Below, in pieces: positions 8,169-16,107 of a stretch of DNA of 27,674 nt (within the stretch, counting starts at the first letter, position 1; every line of letters begins with the position of its first letter). The translations under genes and the position numbers were made by a program. The notes under the pieces are model-generated. The model saw only the letters and a list, made by a program, of their open reading frames with translations, was not told where the DNA came from and did not search any database. Origin of the DNA: a virus; IMG/VR virus record IMGVR_UViG_3300009149_000215, positions 1 through 27,674 of that record. One strand, written 5' to 3'.

Positions 8169-9101
8169 ATGTTTTCTGAGGATAAAATATTGTTCGAAAA
8201 TATCAGAAACTTTCGTCATCTTCTTACTGAAGGTGTTGGTGAAAGCGAGATAATTAAAGCTATTCAAAACCACGAATGGATTTATATTAACTATAGTGGT
8301 GATGATGGTGAGACTTCTGGTAGTAGAACAGTAAGACCATATGTTCTTGGTACACATAAAGATTCTGGTAATCAGGTTCTAAGGGCGTGGCAAGACAATC
8401 CAAGAAACAGTTATGACTTTCAACATCGACCAACACGTAAGGATAGTTATGGACACGACTATTTTAGTGATGCAGAGGGTGAGAAACCGGGTTGGCGTAT
8501 GTTTAACCTCGATAAAATAACCCATGTTTATCCAATGGGAAGAAAATTTAATAATAAAGATGGTAGTGTAATGATACCTCCAAGATATCATGAGGGCGCA
8601 GATGCGGATATGAGTGATATCAAATATTATGTTTCAACATCAACACAACCTGAATATGTTGGACACCACATAGGTGAACCACAGACTGATGAACCAATGT
8701 CGAGAGCAGACCGTAATAAGGCAAGATGGGATAGTATCAGGGCAGGTAATAAGAGTAAGGTGAAAATTACTGCTGATGATGTGAAGAAATTAAAGAGACT
8801 TGCAAGTAATGTGCAAAAAACCGCACATGGAAAATATTTGGTGGTTGTTGATGACAATAATAACTTCCAATTAATGCTGGCAACCGACAAAGATAAGCAA
8901 AATATTCCTGATGCAGCAATTATTGATACATTGCCACACTTGGTTGATAGTCTTGTGAATACAAATGTACCAACCAACTCTCAATTCCATAACAAAAGCA
9001 AGGAAAGACTAAAAAGGGACATCGAAAATAATGCAAAAAAAGAAATAAAAGAAGCTGAATTACCAACAATACCGTTTGAAAAGAAAACTTTTTTCAAATA
9101 A
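8169..9101 (+). CDS. WYL-domain protein with a cleavable-looking N-terminal peptide
   Basis: About 310 residues from the ATG at 8169, one base after the previous stop; the same frame is open further upstream but overlaps the previous gene. Residues 28-128 resemble a WYL domain: AIQNHEWIYINY, a short polar turn, RTVRPYVLG, QVLRAWQ, then GWRMFNLDKITHVYPMGRKF. WYL domains are Sm-fold-like ligand or nucleic-acid sensors, common in regulators and defence systems. There is no helix-turn-helix. The first 21 residues look amphipathic and end in LLTE-G (L19, T20, E21, G22), which matches the T4 prohead protease preference and recalls the short capsid-targeting peptide of T4 internal proteins. The C-terminal half is unrecognised, with a sub-domain near 205-260 (KYLVVVDDNNNFQLMLA) and a lysine-rich tail. 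Confidence 0.82.
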   Translation: MFSEDKILFENIRNFRHLLTEGVGESEIIKAIQNHEWIYINYSGDDGETSGSRTVRPYVLGTHKDSGNQVLRAWQDNPRNSYDFQHRPTRKDSYGHDYFSDAEGEKPGWRMFNLDKITHVYPMGRKFNNKDGSVMIPPRYHEGADADMSDIKYYVSTSTQPEYVGHHIGEPQTDEPMSRADRNKARWDSIRAGNKSKVKITADDVKKLKRLASNVQKTAHGKYLVVVDDNNNFQLMLATDKDKQNIPDAAIIDTLPHLVDSLVNTNVPTNSQFHNKSKERLKRDIENNAKKEIKEAELPTIPFEKKTFFK

Positions 9102-9105
9102 TTTA

Positions 9106-9114
9106 GTATTTATA
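9106..9114 (+). promoter_or_regulatory. late-type promoter motif, copy 4
   Basis: An exact GTATTTATA five bases after the WYL gene's stop codon. It ends 22 bases before the ATG at 9137, with an A/T-only leader. Confidence 0.7.
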
Positions 9115-9136
9115 AAAAATAATAAAATTTTATAAA

Positions 9137-9802
9137 ATGGCACAAAATATTAATTTAAATAAACTCAAGAACGAAATAGATAATCGAAAGAAAGAGAAAA
9201 ATATGGTTTCATCTGGTTTAGGTGAACCTGTAGGTGTAGGAGTTGCACCACGTGATGTATTTTTAAATGGACTTCTCGAATCATTACAAACTGGTAGGGA
9301 AACCGCATCAAGTTCATTAGTTAAATCGGTTGATAATAAAGTAGCTGTCTAGCATGGTGAATCAGCACGACTTCCAGTTAAGGAAGTGGCTGCACCAGAA
9401 CAACCACGCAAACCAATTGATATGTCACCTGAAAGGGACGAACAATTATTTGCTGACCTTGAGAAAAAGAGAAAACAAACACTCGCTGAATCAATGTCTT
9501 CATATATTGAAGCACCAAAGGTTGGTGCACCAATGGCAAACCAGCCACCACAACAAGCAGGAGCACCTGTACAGCTTAACGAACAGTATCTTGCCGAGAA
9601 CGTTAAGAATATTGTTAATGGATACCTCACAGAAAGTCTCGGTCCTATTTTCGAAGAAGCAATCAAAGGCACAATCATTGAAATGTATGCTGTCGAAAGA
9701 ATAAAAGAGGTACTACATGAAAACAAAGACCTGATACGAACGGTGGTAATCGAAACCATAAAAGAGATACAACAAAAAAATAAAGCAAAAGCGCAATCTT
9801 AA
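9137..9802 (+). CDS. helical protein interrupted by an in-frame amber codon
   Basis: One reading frame runs from ATG 9137 to TAA 9800-9802 with a single TAG at 9350-9352 (codon 72). The parts are 71 and 149 residues. Before the TAG the text runs SLVKSVDNKVAV and after it HGESARLPVKEVAAP, which reads as a continuous helical, low-complexity protein. The second part has Q/P-rich linkers and ends in amphipathic helices (IVNGYLTESLGPIFEEAIKG, then RIKEVL). It lacks a convincing start: GTG 9386 has AAGGA only one base away, and the first ATG is 9422. I favour one gene with a nonsense change, read-through or suppression over two genes. Global TAG recoding is unlikely, because 1913- and 1224-codon frames nearby have none. 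Function is unknown; it is possibly a capsid-internal protein. Confidence 0.7.
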
Positions 9803-9817
9803 TTGCGCTTTTTTTCT
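9787..9817 (+). terminator. intrinsic terminator overlapping a stop codon
   Basis: An 11-base perfect stem (AAAAGCGCAAT, 9787-9797; ATTGCGCTTTT, 9802-9812) with a four-base loop, followed by more T. The TAA of the upstream gene (9800-9802) lies in the loop and the first stem base, so the last three codons form the 5' arm. The A-flanked stem could also work in the other direction. Confidence 0.9.
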
Positions 9818-9840
9818 TATCTCCTTTTATAGTCATTACT

Positions 9841-9849
9841 GTATTTATG
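9841..9849 (+). promoter_or_regulatory. late-type promoter motif, copy 5
   Basis: GTATTTATG, one mismatch to the consensus, 24 bases after the terminator's T tract and ending 19 bases before the ATG of the giant gene at 9869. The leader ends in ttcagaac, like the cagaa leaders of the genes at 2727 and 18415. Confidence 0.6.
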
Positions 9850-9868
9850 AATATATTATATTCAGAAC

Positions 9869-12800
9869 ATGGCTAAAGAAAAATTCCAGTTATACGAACT
9901 CTTCAACTTCTTTGATGGCAATGACGATATTCTCGGAGATATGCCACCACAAGATGCTATTGATACTCGCAGGGGTATGTGGGCACAAATACCCTATAGT
10001 GTTGATGATGGGGGTGATAATAGCGATGCTGTTATCAATGAACAATTTATTGACTTCGTTTCAAACAGAGAATACTATCCAAGCAGAGCGTTAACAGTAA
10101 TGCCATATTTAATGGAACGCTTTAATGAGTGTGTTGGTAATCTTAAAGAAGTACTTAATCATGCTAAAAATCCAAAACGTTTTTACGAAAACCTAATTAA
10201 GCTTCAGGAGTACCTTATTGAACAAAATTCTTATGATGGTGAACCATTATCAATGATAACTGAAGAGGACGAACAATCTGACATTCGCCCACCGATAATG
10301 GGTTATGAGGTAATGGACGATATTAAATATGTAACTGATTTAGCAAATGCTGTCACTGAAAAGTTGAGAATAGCAAGACCACAAAAAGATTTGGGTGGTG
10401 GGTCAAAGGGTAGAGCATTTTTAATAAATGATAATCTTGTTATGAAAATAACCTCAGATGTTAGTGAGGCTGATGCAGGATTTAAAATCATGAGAAATCA
10501 CCCCAAGACACTTGCTGAAGTATTTGAAATCTATAAATTAATTGACACCGAAACAAAATATTCGTTTTTTGTACTATTCGAAGAAAATATAAAAGATAAA
10601 CCCACTGAGCTATTTAAACAATACGATAGGCTTATTATGAAAATCATGCCAAAGGAAATGTATATGGGCGATGTTTGGGTGTTATTTAAAAAAAGACGTG
10701 AAAAACTTGCTATTGCATTTGATGAAATAAGAGACCTCCCACAAAGAGTAATAACAGATAATCCAGATGCTGGTGTGGATTTAGACACAAGAAAGAAATT
10801 ATCTGCCTTTATTTCAGGTATTTTTGCAATTAAAGATGAGTTGGTTCGTCTCGGCATTAATAGCAATGATTTTAGTCGATATGAAAATCTTGGATATAAA
10901 AATGGTGTATTAACATATTTTGATGTTGGTGATTATAAGGCAGATGAACCTACTTTCGGAGATAAAAATACCATATTGCTACCAGAAGGACAAGAAAATC
11001 TAACAGAAGAATATGATAGGCAGACTGCCGATGAAATAGCGATGCAGGTCGCACAACAAAAGGGATTAGGTAACCCAACATATATGAGAGGTGGTAGACA
11101 TGGTATTGCGTATGATATTGGTAATGACAGAGTGCTTAAAATTACTAAGGATAAAAGTGAGGCGGTTGAAAATCTAAAGCTTATTGATAAAAAATTAAAA
11201 TATGTGGCTGAGATATTTCATGTTTATGAGGTTAAGTCAAAATCACATGAAATTCCAGATACGTATGCAATCGTTTTAGAGAAGCTTGATACTGACACTG
11301 AGATAGTAAGACGATATGACCGATTAGAATATGCATTTGAAAAAATCATGGATGTTAAAATTCCAGATGTAATTGAACACTACCTTGAAGAATGGAATCA
11401 TAAAGAAGTAAATAAGGAAAAAATTAATTCTTATTTTAAAAAGAACCCACAAGATGCAGAATTTTTTGGCGGTTTACTTAGAATAGCAGAGGAAAGTAAA
11501 GCAGAGGGTATCGATAGTTATGATTTTCTCAATCCATTAAACCTTGGATATAAAAAGAATGGTGCATTAGCGTTTTTTGATGTTGGTTCAGGTACTGACT
11601 ATTTTGAACCTAAAGGTGCTGAACAGGTTGTTGTAGATGAAGACGGCAGTGCTAAGTTCAGTACACCAGATGCTATTGGACAAGATGGTTTTCCACCTTA
11701 TGATAACACAGGCGATTCCTCTCAACCAATACGAAACAATCTCGATGCAAATTCTGCAATGTATAATGAAGACCTTGAATATAATCACGTAGATGGTGAT
11801 GCTACACAGGATGAGTATATGTTAACTGAATCAAGAGCAGATTTTTTATCTTGGAAAAGAAAAAATGTTACGATTAGAGGTATGCAAGAAGTTGGTAAAG
11901 AAAATAATGGAATGGCTTCATTTGGTCAGGGTTTATATACCGCAGCATTAGGAAATAAAGAATTGGCAAGGAAATATGGTAAAGTCTATTTTGTTGTGGG
12001 TGCGATACCAAAGCATCCAAAAATTGTTAATACTTGGAACGATGCTGAAATATTTCTGCAAAATGTTGTGGTACAATATGGTAAGAAAAACAGTATTGAT
12101 AATTATTATGATGCGAAAAAGGAATTTGAGGTAAAAACAAATGTTAGGGACGAGATGTTAGAATTGGGATATGATGGATTAATCATTAAAGGACGTGAAA
12201 TGGTTAATTACACACCCGAAGACATTAGATATTTTGAAACTGAACAGGAATTAGAATCATATTACGATTCAATATCAAATGATATTAATGAGAGAGATAA
12301 GTCATATGGTAAGGGTTCACAAACAGTTACTGTTAAAAAGAAATGCCAGCTTGGTGGAAACGGTGATGGAACAAGCACCGCATGTAACCAAGGCGATATA
12401 AGTAATTTGGAGTTGGGTAGTATAAACGAAGCACCCTTTAGCAATTATCAAGGAAAGGATGTTTTTATGAACCCTCAAGTAATTAATAGACTTGCTGATG
12501 ATGCCAGAGGTTGGCTTGATAGAGATGGTAACTTATATATGATTGATGACGGCTATAATCTAACACACTCTGCATTAATGTTTCCATTACTTGCTAAAGG
12601 ACTTATAGATGCCGAGGACGTAATGAAGTACATGGACAGCGATAAGGGACTTGCAGTACAAAAGGTGGGTAATACGAATTTTCTTGCAATGAGCGATGCA
12701 TATAAAGGTAATGCTGAAAGCAAGTTCAATCAATTTAAGTCAGCAATTGATATGGCAGTGAAAAGAAATCCTAAAATTAGGTTTATTGGTGTAAACCATG

Positions 12801-15610
12801 CTGATGCAGAAAATCTTGATTTACAGGTATTACGTACCAAAGTAATGCAAACACAAACCATTGATGAAGATATTGATGCAAGTGAGGCACATTATGATGA
12901 AGACGCACTACAAACAGTCATTAATGGTAGACGTGGGGTGGCGTTAATTGGATTCGGTGAAACACCAATAATGAGAACAATGGTTGATGGTGCACGTCAT
13001 AAACAAAGAGCTATTGATGCAGGACTAAACCTGATTCCAATTAAACAATCTGAGGTAAGTCATCAGGGTCTGGATATGAATATTGTCTATCGCAACGGAT
13101 TTGAAAAACAAGCCAGACGTTTATATGATATTATGATGAGTCATGGTGGATATGTTGCAGATAAAACACCTGAAGAAGCTCGTGAAATCGGTAAGATTTT
13201 TGATTATACCGAGGATTCGATTGAAGACTATGTTAGAAGAAAGTACCCAGAAACATTAGCACCAGTAGAACCTTCACCCGAAGATTATTATGATTTTGCA
13301 GAAAATTTGGAAGTCTCAGAAAATATTGATAATATTGCATCCATGAATGAAGCAGAAATATTATCGTTACAAGACCTACCTTTTAAAGATGAGGTCGAAC
13401 AGCTTGGTGGTAAGATATATAGTGTTGGTGGTGCAGTCCGTGATGAATTTCTTGGACTGGATTCCAAGGACTTAGATATTCTTGTTACTGGCATCCCACT
13501 TGAGGAACTTCAGGCAATACTTGCTAAATATGGTAGAGTTAGTCTTGAGGGTGAATCATTTGGTATATTAAAATTTAAACCAGAGGGTGCAACTGAAGAT
13601 ATCGATGTTGCTATTCCAAGAACCGATGCTGCAACTGGCGGTGGAGGTCATAAGGATGTTGAAACAAAATCAGACCATGAGCTACCAATTGAAAAGGATT
13701 TGGAACGCAGAGATATTACAATCAATGCAATGGCAAAAGACATGGAAGGTAATCTTATCGACCCATATGGTGGCGAAGAAGACCTGAAGAATAAAATTAT
13801 ACGTGCAGTTAATCCTGACGCATTCAATGATGACCCATTGAGAATGCTACGTGCAGTTCAATTTGGAAGTCGTTTCGGTGGTTTTGGAATTGAACCAAAA
13901 ACCATGCAGATGATTAAAGACACTGCGCCTGCAATTAAAAACATTGCACCAGAAAGAATTTTAACTGAATTTGAGAAAATCATAACCAAAGGCAACCCAA
14001 GAGTGGGTGTTGAATTACTGGTAGAGACTGGTTTATTCAAACAGATATTTGGAAATCAGATTCTGCCTTCACAAATAGGTCGCAGAGATTTTGAGGGTGT
14101 TAGGACTATGGCAGAGCTATTATTCTTAATGATGGATGGTGTAGTACAGAATCCTGCGGAATTCTTCTTACAGAGATTTGCAACAGATAAGGCTAAGAAA
14201 GCTAAGATTTATAAGGAGATGCTGGCATTAAACGAAGCATTTAATTCTGATTTAATTACTGAGCCTATAACCAAAGTTAATGCAAGGTCAGTTACTTCAA
14301 ATATGTTTAAGAAAGCACCACAAAGTCTTGAGAGTCAGATACTACCTGAAGCAATTGAAACCGCAGCACAGGAACTTTTACAGGGTAAATATCCTAAGAA
14401 TGAAGATGAGTTGGCTGCAAATGGTAATGATTTAAAGGAAATCGGAATAACCAATGGAAACGATATTGGTAAAATGAAGAAATCATTATTAATTAAAATT
14501 TATGCAGATATTGTTAGGAATAACCGAGAAGATTTATTAGCTTTGGCGAAAGAAAATGCGCCTATCGTTAAGGAATATAATAGCTATCCAAGTCCAATGA
14601 ATGAAGGTGTTTTAAATGAGATGTCAATAAACTCAATTAGTTTTGATAATATTGTGACACCTCAATATATTGAAGAATTAAAACGTAGTGATAATTACGA
14701 AAGATATTTAGAATATTTCAAATATGAATACCATCTCGAAGACCAAGAGGACGGGGAATTGGAACAACACCCAGAATTTGAAGGTTGGTTAAGGGATGAA
14801 TTATATCATAGATATGACACGGCTGTTGATAATATTGGTGATGTAATTAAACCAGATGGAACAATTGACATTTGGAGGGAAATGACGGTGGATGAAAATT
14901 GGCTTAAAAAGCTCCCACAATCAGGAAAACATCTTGGAATATATTGGTCATGGGATGAAGCAGCAGCAGAAGCGCATTGGGGTCATTCTGGTGGACTGAG
15001 AGTACAAATAAAATCTTCTGTGCGTGAAGAACACGTTAACTGGCACGATACCATTATTTTAAACATGGATATAAGTCTTGGAGAGGAAGAGAAGGAAATT
15101 AGATTATTTAAAAATACTGAACTAAAAATTGAGGAAATGTATGTTGATGGTAAATATGTTATGGATACTCCAGAAGGCAATATCTTGAAAGATAAAACAT
15201 TTCTTGCAGAAGAAGAAATAAAAAATATTGCATATAGTGCTGTTGTGCTTACCGATGAATCACACGCTAAACTATTAAAGGTTTTCGGTAAGATGATTCC
15301 TGAAGGCTGGAAACCATATGCACATCATATGACAATAAAAATGGGTAAACTTGAAACGGGGTCTAAGGAAGAAGAGGATATGGATAATAAGGAATTAATT
15401 ACCTTGACCGTTTTAGATTATGCTATTGATGATTTAGTTATTGCTGTTGGTGTCGAAGGATATCCAACAAACAATGCTAAACCACACATAACATTAGCTG
15501 TAAATATTGAGGGCGGTGGTAAGCCATTCTTCTCAAATAAATTAACCGACTGGAAACCAATTGGATTTCCATTGAAACTGACTGGAATAGTAACTGAAGT
15601 ACCGAGATAA
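9869..15610 (+). CDS. giant multidomain effector: kinase-like x2, ART x2, CCA-type nucleotidyltransferase, 2H phosphoesterase
   Basis: 1913 residues. Domains I can place: kinase-like 1, about 170-356 (GGGSKG 176-181, K193, D334, N340, D352 of FDVG); kinase-like 2, about 400-577 (RGGRHG from 407, K424, D552, N558, D571); ART-like 1, about 655-800 (GQGLYTA from 686, LGYDGLIIKGRE from 766); an unrecognised stretch to about 1160, preceded by C826-QLGG and AC839-NQGDI; a CCA-adding/poly(A) polymerase domain, about 1165-1575 (VGGAVRD 1186-1192, catalytic D1201-L-D1203, RRDITINAM from 1280, RMLRAVQFGSRF from 1325); ART-like 2, about 1660-1760 (R1670, S1694, E1741-K-E1743); and a 2H phosphoesterase, about 1785-1913 (H1820-M-T1822, H1873-I-T1875). 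Each border has an [LIM]-x-E tripeptide (E132, E380, E654, E854, E1161, E1579/E1584, E1781), as if cut by a prohead protease. The stop shares its last base with the next ATG. This is a polyvalent-protein architecture; packaging and injection are inferred. Confidence 0.9.
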   Translation: MAKEKFQLYELFNFFDGNDDILGDMPPQDAIDTRRGMWAQIPYSVDDGGDNSDAVINEQFIDFVSNREYYPSRALTVMPYLMERFNECVGNLKEVLNHAKNPKRFYENLIKLQEYLIEQNSYDGEPLSMITEEDEQSDIRPPIMGYEVMDDIKYVTDLANAVTEKLRIARPQKDLGGGSKGRAFLINDNLVMKITSDVSEADAGFKIMRNHPKTLAEVFEIYKLIDTETKYSFFVLFEENIKDKPTELFKQYDRLIMKIMPKEMYMGDVWVLFKKRREKLAIAFDEIRDLPQRVITDNPDAGVDLDTRKKLSAFISGIFAIKDELVRLGINSNDFSRYENLGYKNGVLTYFDVGDYKADEPTFGDKNTILLPEGQENLTEEYDRQTADEIAMQVAQQKGLGNPTYMRGGRHGIAYDIGNDRVLKITKDKSEAVENLKLIDKKLKYVAEIFHVYEVKSKSHEIPDTYAIVLEKLDTDTEIVRRYDRLEYAFEKIMDVKIPDVIEHYLEEWNHKEVNKEKINSYFKKNPQDAEFFGGLLRIAEESKAEGIDSYDFLNPLNLGYKKNGALAFFDVGSGTDYFEPKGAEQVVVDEDGSAKFSTPDAIGQDGFPPYDNTGDSSQPIRNNLDANSAMYNEDLEYNHVDGDATQDEYMLTESRADFLSWKRKNVTIRGMQEVGKENNGMASFGQGLYTAALGNKELARKYGKVYFVVGAIPKHPKIVNTWNDAEIFLQNVVVQYGKKNSIDNYYDAKKEFEVKTNVRDEMLELGYDGLIIKGREMVNYTPEDIRYFETEQELESYYDSISNDINERDKSYGKGSQTVTVKKKCQLGGNGDGTSTACNQGDISNLELGSINEAPFSNYQGKDVFMNPQVINRLADDARGWLDRDGNLYMIDDGYNLTHSALMFPLLAKGLIDAEDVMKYMDSDKGLAVQKVGNTNFLAMSDAYKGNAESKFNQFKSAIDMAVKRNPKIRFIGVNHADAENLDLQVLRTKVMQTQTIDEDIDASEAHYDEDALQTVINGRRGVALIGFGETPIMRTMVDGARHKQRAIDAGLNLIPIKQSEVSHQGLDMNIVYRNGFEKQARRLYDIMMSHGGYVADKTPEEAREIGKIFDYTEDSIEDYVRRKYPETLAPVEPSPEDYYDFAENLEVSENIDNIASMNEAEILSLQDLPFKDEVEQLGGKIYSVGGAVRDEFLGLDSKDLDILVTGIPLEELQAILAKYGRVSLEGESFGILKFKPEGATEDIDVAIPRTDAATGGGGHKDVETKSDHELPIEKDLERRDITINAMAKDMEGNLIDPYGGEEDLKNKIIRAVNPDAFNDDPLRMLRAVQFGSRFGGFGIEPKTMQMIKDTAPAIKNIAPERILTEFEKIITKGNPRVGVELLVETGLFKQIFGNQILPSQIGRRDFEGVRTMAELLFLMMDGVVQNPAEFFLQRFATDKAKKAKIYKEMLALNEAFNSDLITEPITKVNARSVTSNMFKKAPQSLESQILPEAIETAAQELLQGKYPKNEDELAANGNDLKEIGITNGNDIGKMKKSLLIKIYADIVRNNREDLLALAKENAPIVKEYNSYPSPMNEGVLNEMSINSISFDNIVTPQYIEELKRSDNYERYLEYFKYEYHLEDQEDGELEQHPEFEGWLRDELYHRYDTAVDNIGDVIKPDGTIDIWREMTVDENWLKKLPQSGKHLGIYWSWDEAAAEAHWGHSGGLRVQIKSSVREEHVNWHDTIILNMDISLGEEEKEIRLFKNTELKIEEMYVDGKYVMDTPEGNILKDKTFLAEEEIKNIAYSAVVLTDESHAKLLKVFGKMIPEGWKPYAHHMTIKMGKLETGSKEEEDMDNKELITLTVLDYAIDDLVIAVGVEGYPTNNAKPHITLAVNIEGGGKPFFSNKLTDWKPIGFPLKLTGIVTEVPR

Positions 15611-16107
15611 TGGATTGGATTGAATCATCTAAAATGGGTTTTGAGTTCGAGGATTTTACATTACAAGACCTAAACCAAAAACATTTCCCTCTTGCATATA
15701 AAAATATGAAAAAAGAGGAATATAGTTTCTATGATATTGTTTTAATGAAAGACAGTCTGGTTAACTATAAGACTGCTGAATGTAAGTTTGATGAAATGGG
15801 TAGTGTGAGTGGTAATATCTGTATTGAGGTTGGTCAGTTCGGTAGACAGTCAGGACTTTTAATTACAAAAGCCGAGTTCTGGATTATAAGTGATGGCACT
15901 ACCACATATATTGCCAAAACAAAAAGAATTCATGATTGCATTGTTGATAACATGAATCAAATTGAATATAAGAAGAAAGAAAGGGTGGAGCAAAGAAAGG
16001 GCGTGTTTAAAGAAATGGATATGTATATTATACCAAAACGATTGTTCATCCCTTATTGTGATGAAATTGGAAACATAAATGAAATGAAATACGATTGTTT
16101 ATTATGA
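15610..16107 (+). CDS. PD-(D/E)XK nuclease-like protein
   Basis: 165 residues. The segment from D42 through E57-C-K59, GNICIE (68-73), QSGLLITKAEFW (80-91) and ISDG resembles the phage PD-(D/E)XK pattern in which D, E-x-K and a following Gly-Asn-Ile-x-Ile-Glu strand, then Ser-Gly and Thr-x-Ala, form the active site and substrate pocket. D42, E57 and K59 are the candidate catalytic residues. Such proteins cut DNA, or sometimes RNA, as resolvases or restriction-type nucleases. It starts on the last base of the giant gene and overlaps the HAD-ART gene by four bases (ATGA), so all three are translationally coupled. The basic stretch KKKERVEQRKG near 125-135 could contact nucleic acid. The target is unknown. 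Confidence 0.72.
   Translation: MDWIESSKMGFEFEDFTLQDLNQKHFPLAYKNMKKEEYSFYDIVLMKDSLVNYKTAECKFDEMGSVSGNICIEVGQFGRQSGLLITKAEFWIISDGTTTYIAKTKRIHDCIVDNMNQIEYKKKERVEQRKGVFKEMDMYIIPKRLFIPYCDEIGNINEMKYDCLL

Noticed and set aside
9349-9759. A 136-codon frame on the minus strand and other frames across 9349-9804
   Set aside because: They overlap the amber-interrupted gene, have low-complexity Ser/Cys-rich text typical of antisense frames, and have no start signals.
9137-15610. Genome-wide reassignment of TAG to glutamine
   Set aside because: The 1913- and 1224-codon frames and all other genes contain no internal TAG, so only local suppression, read-through or mutation is supported.
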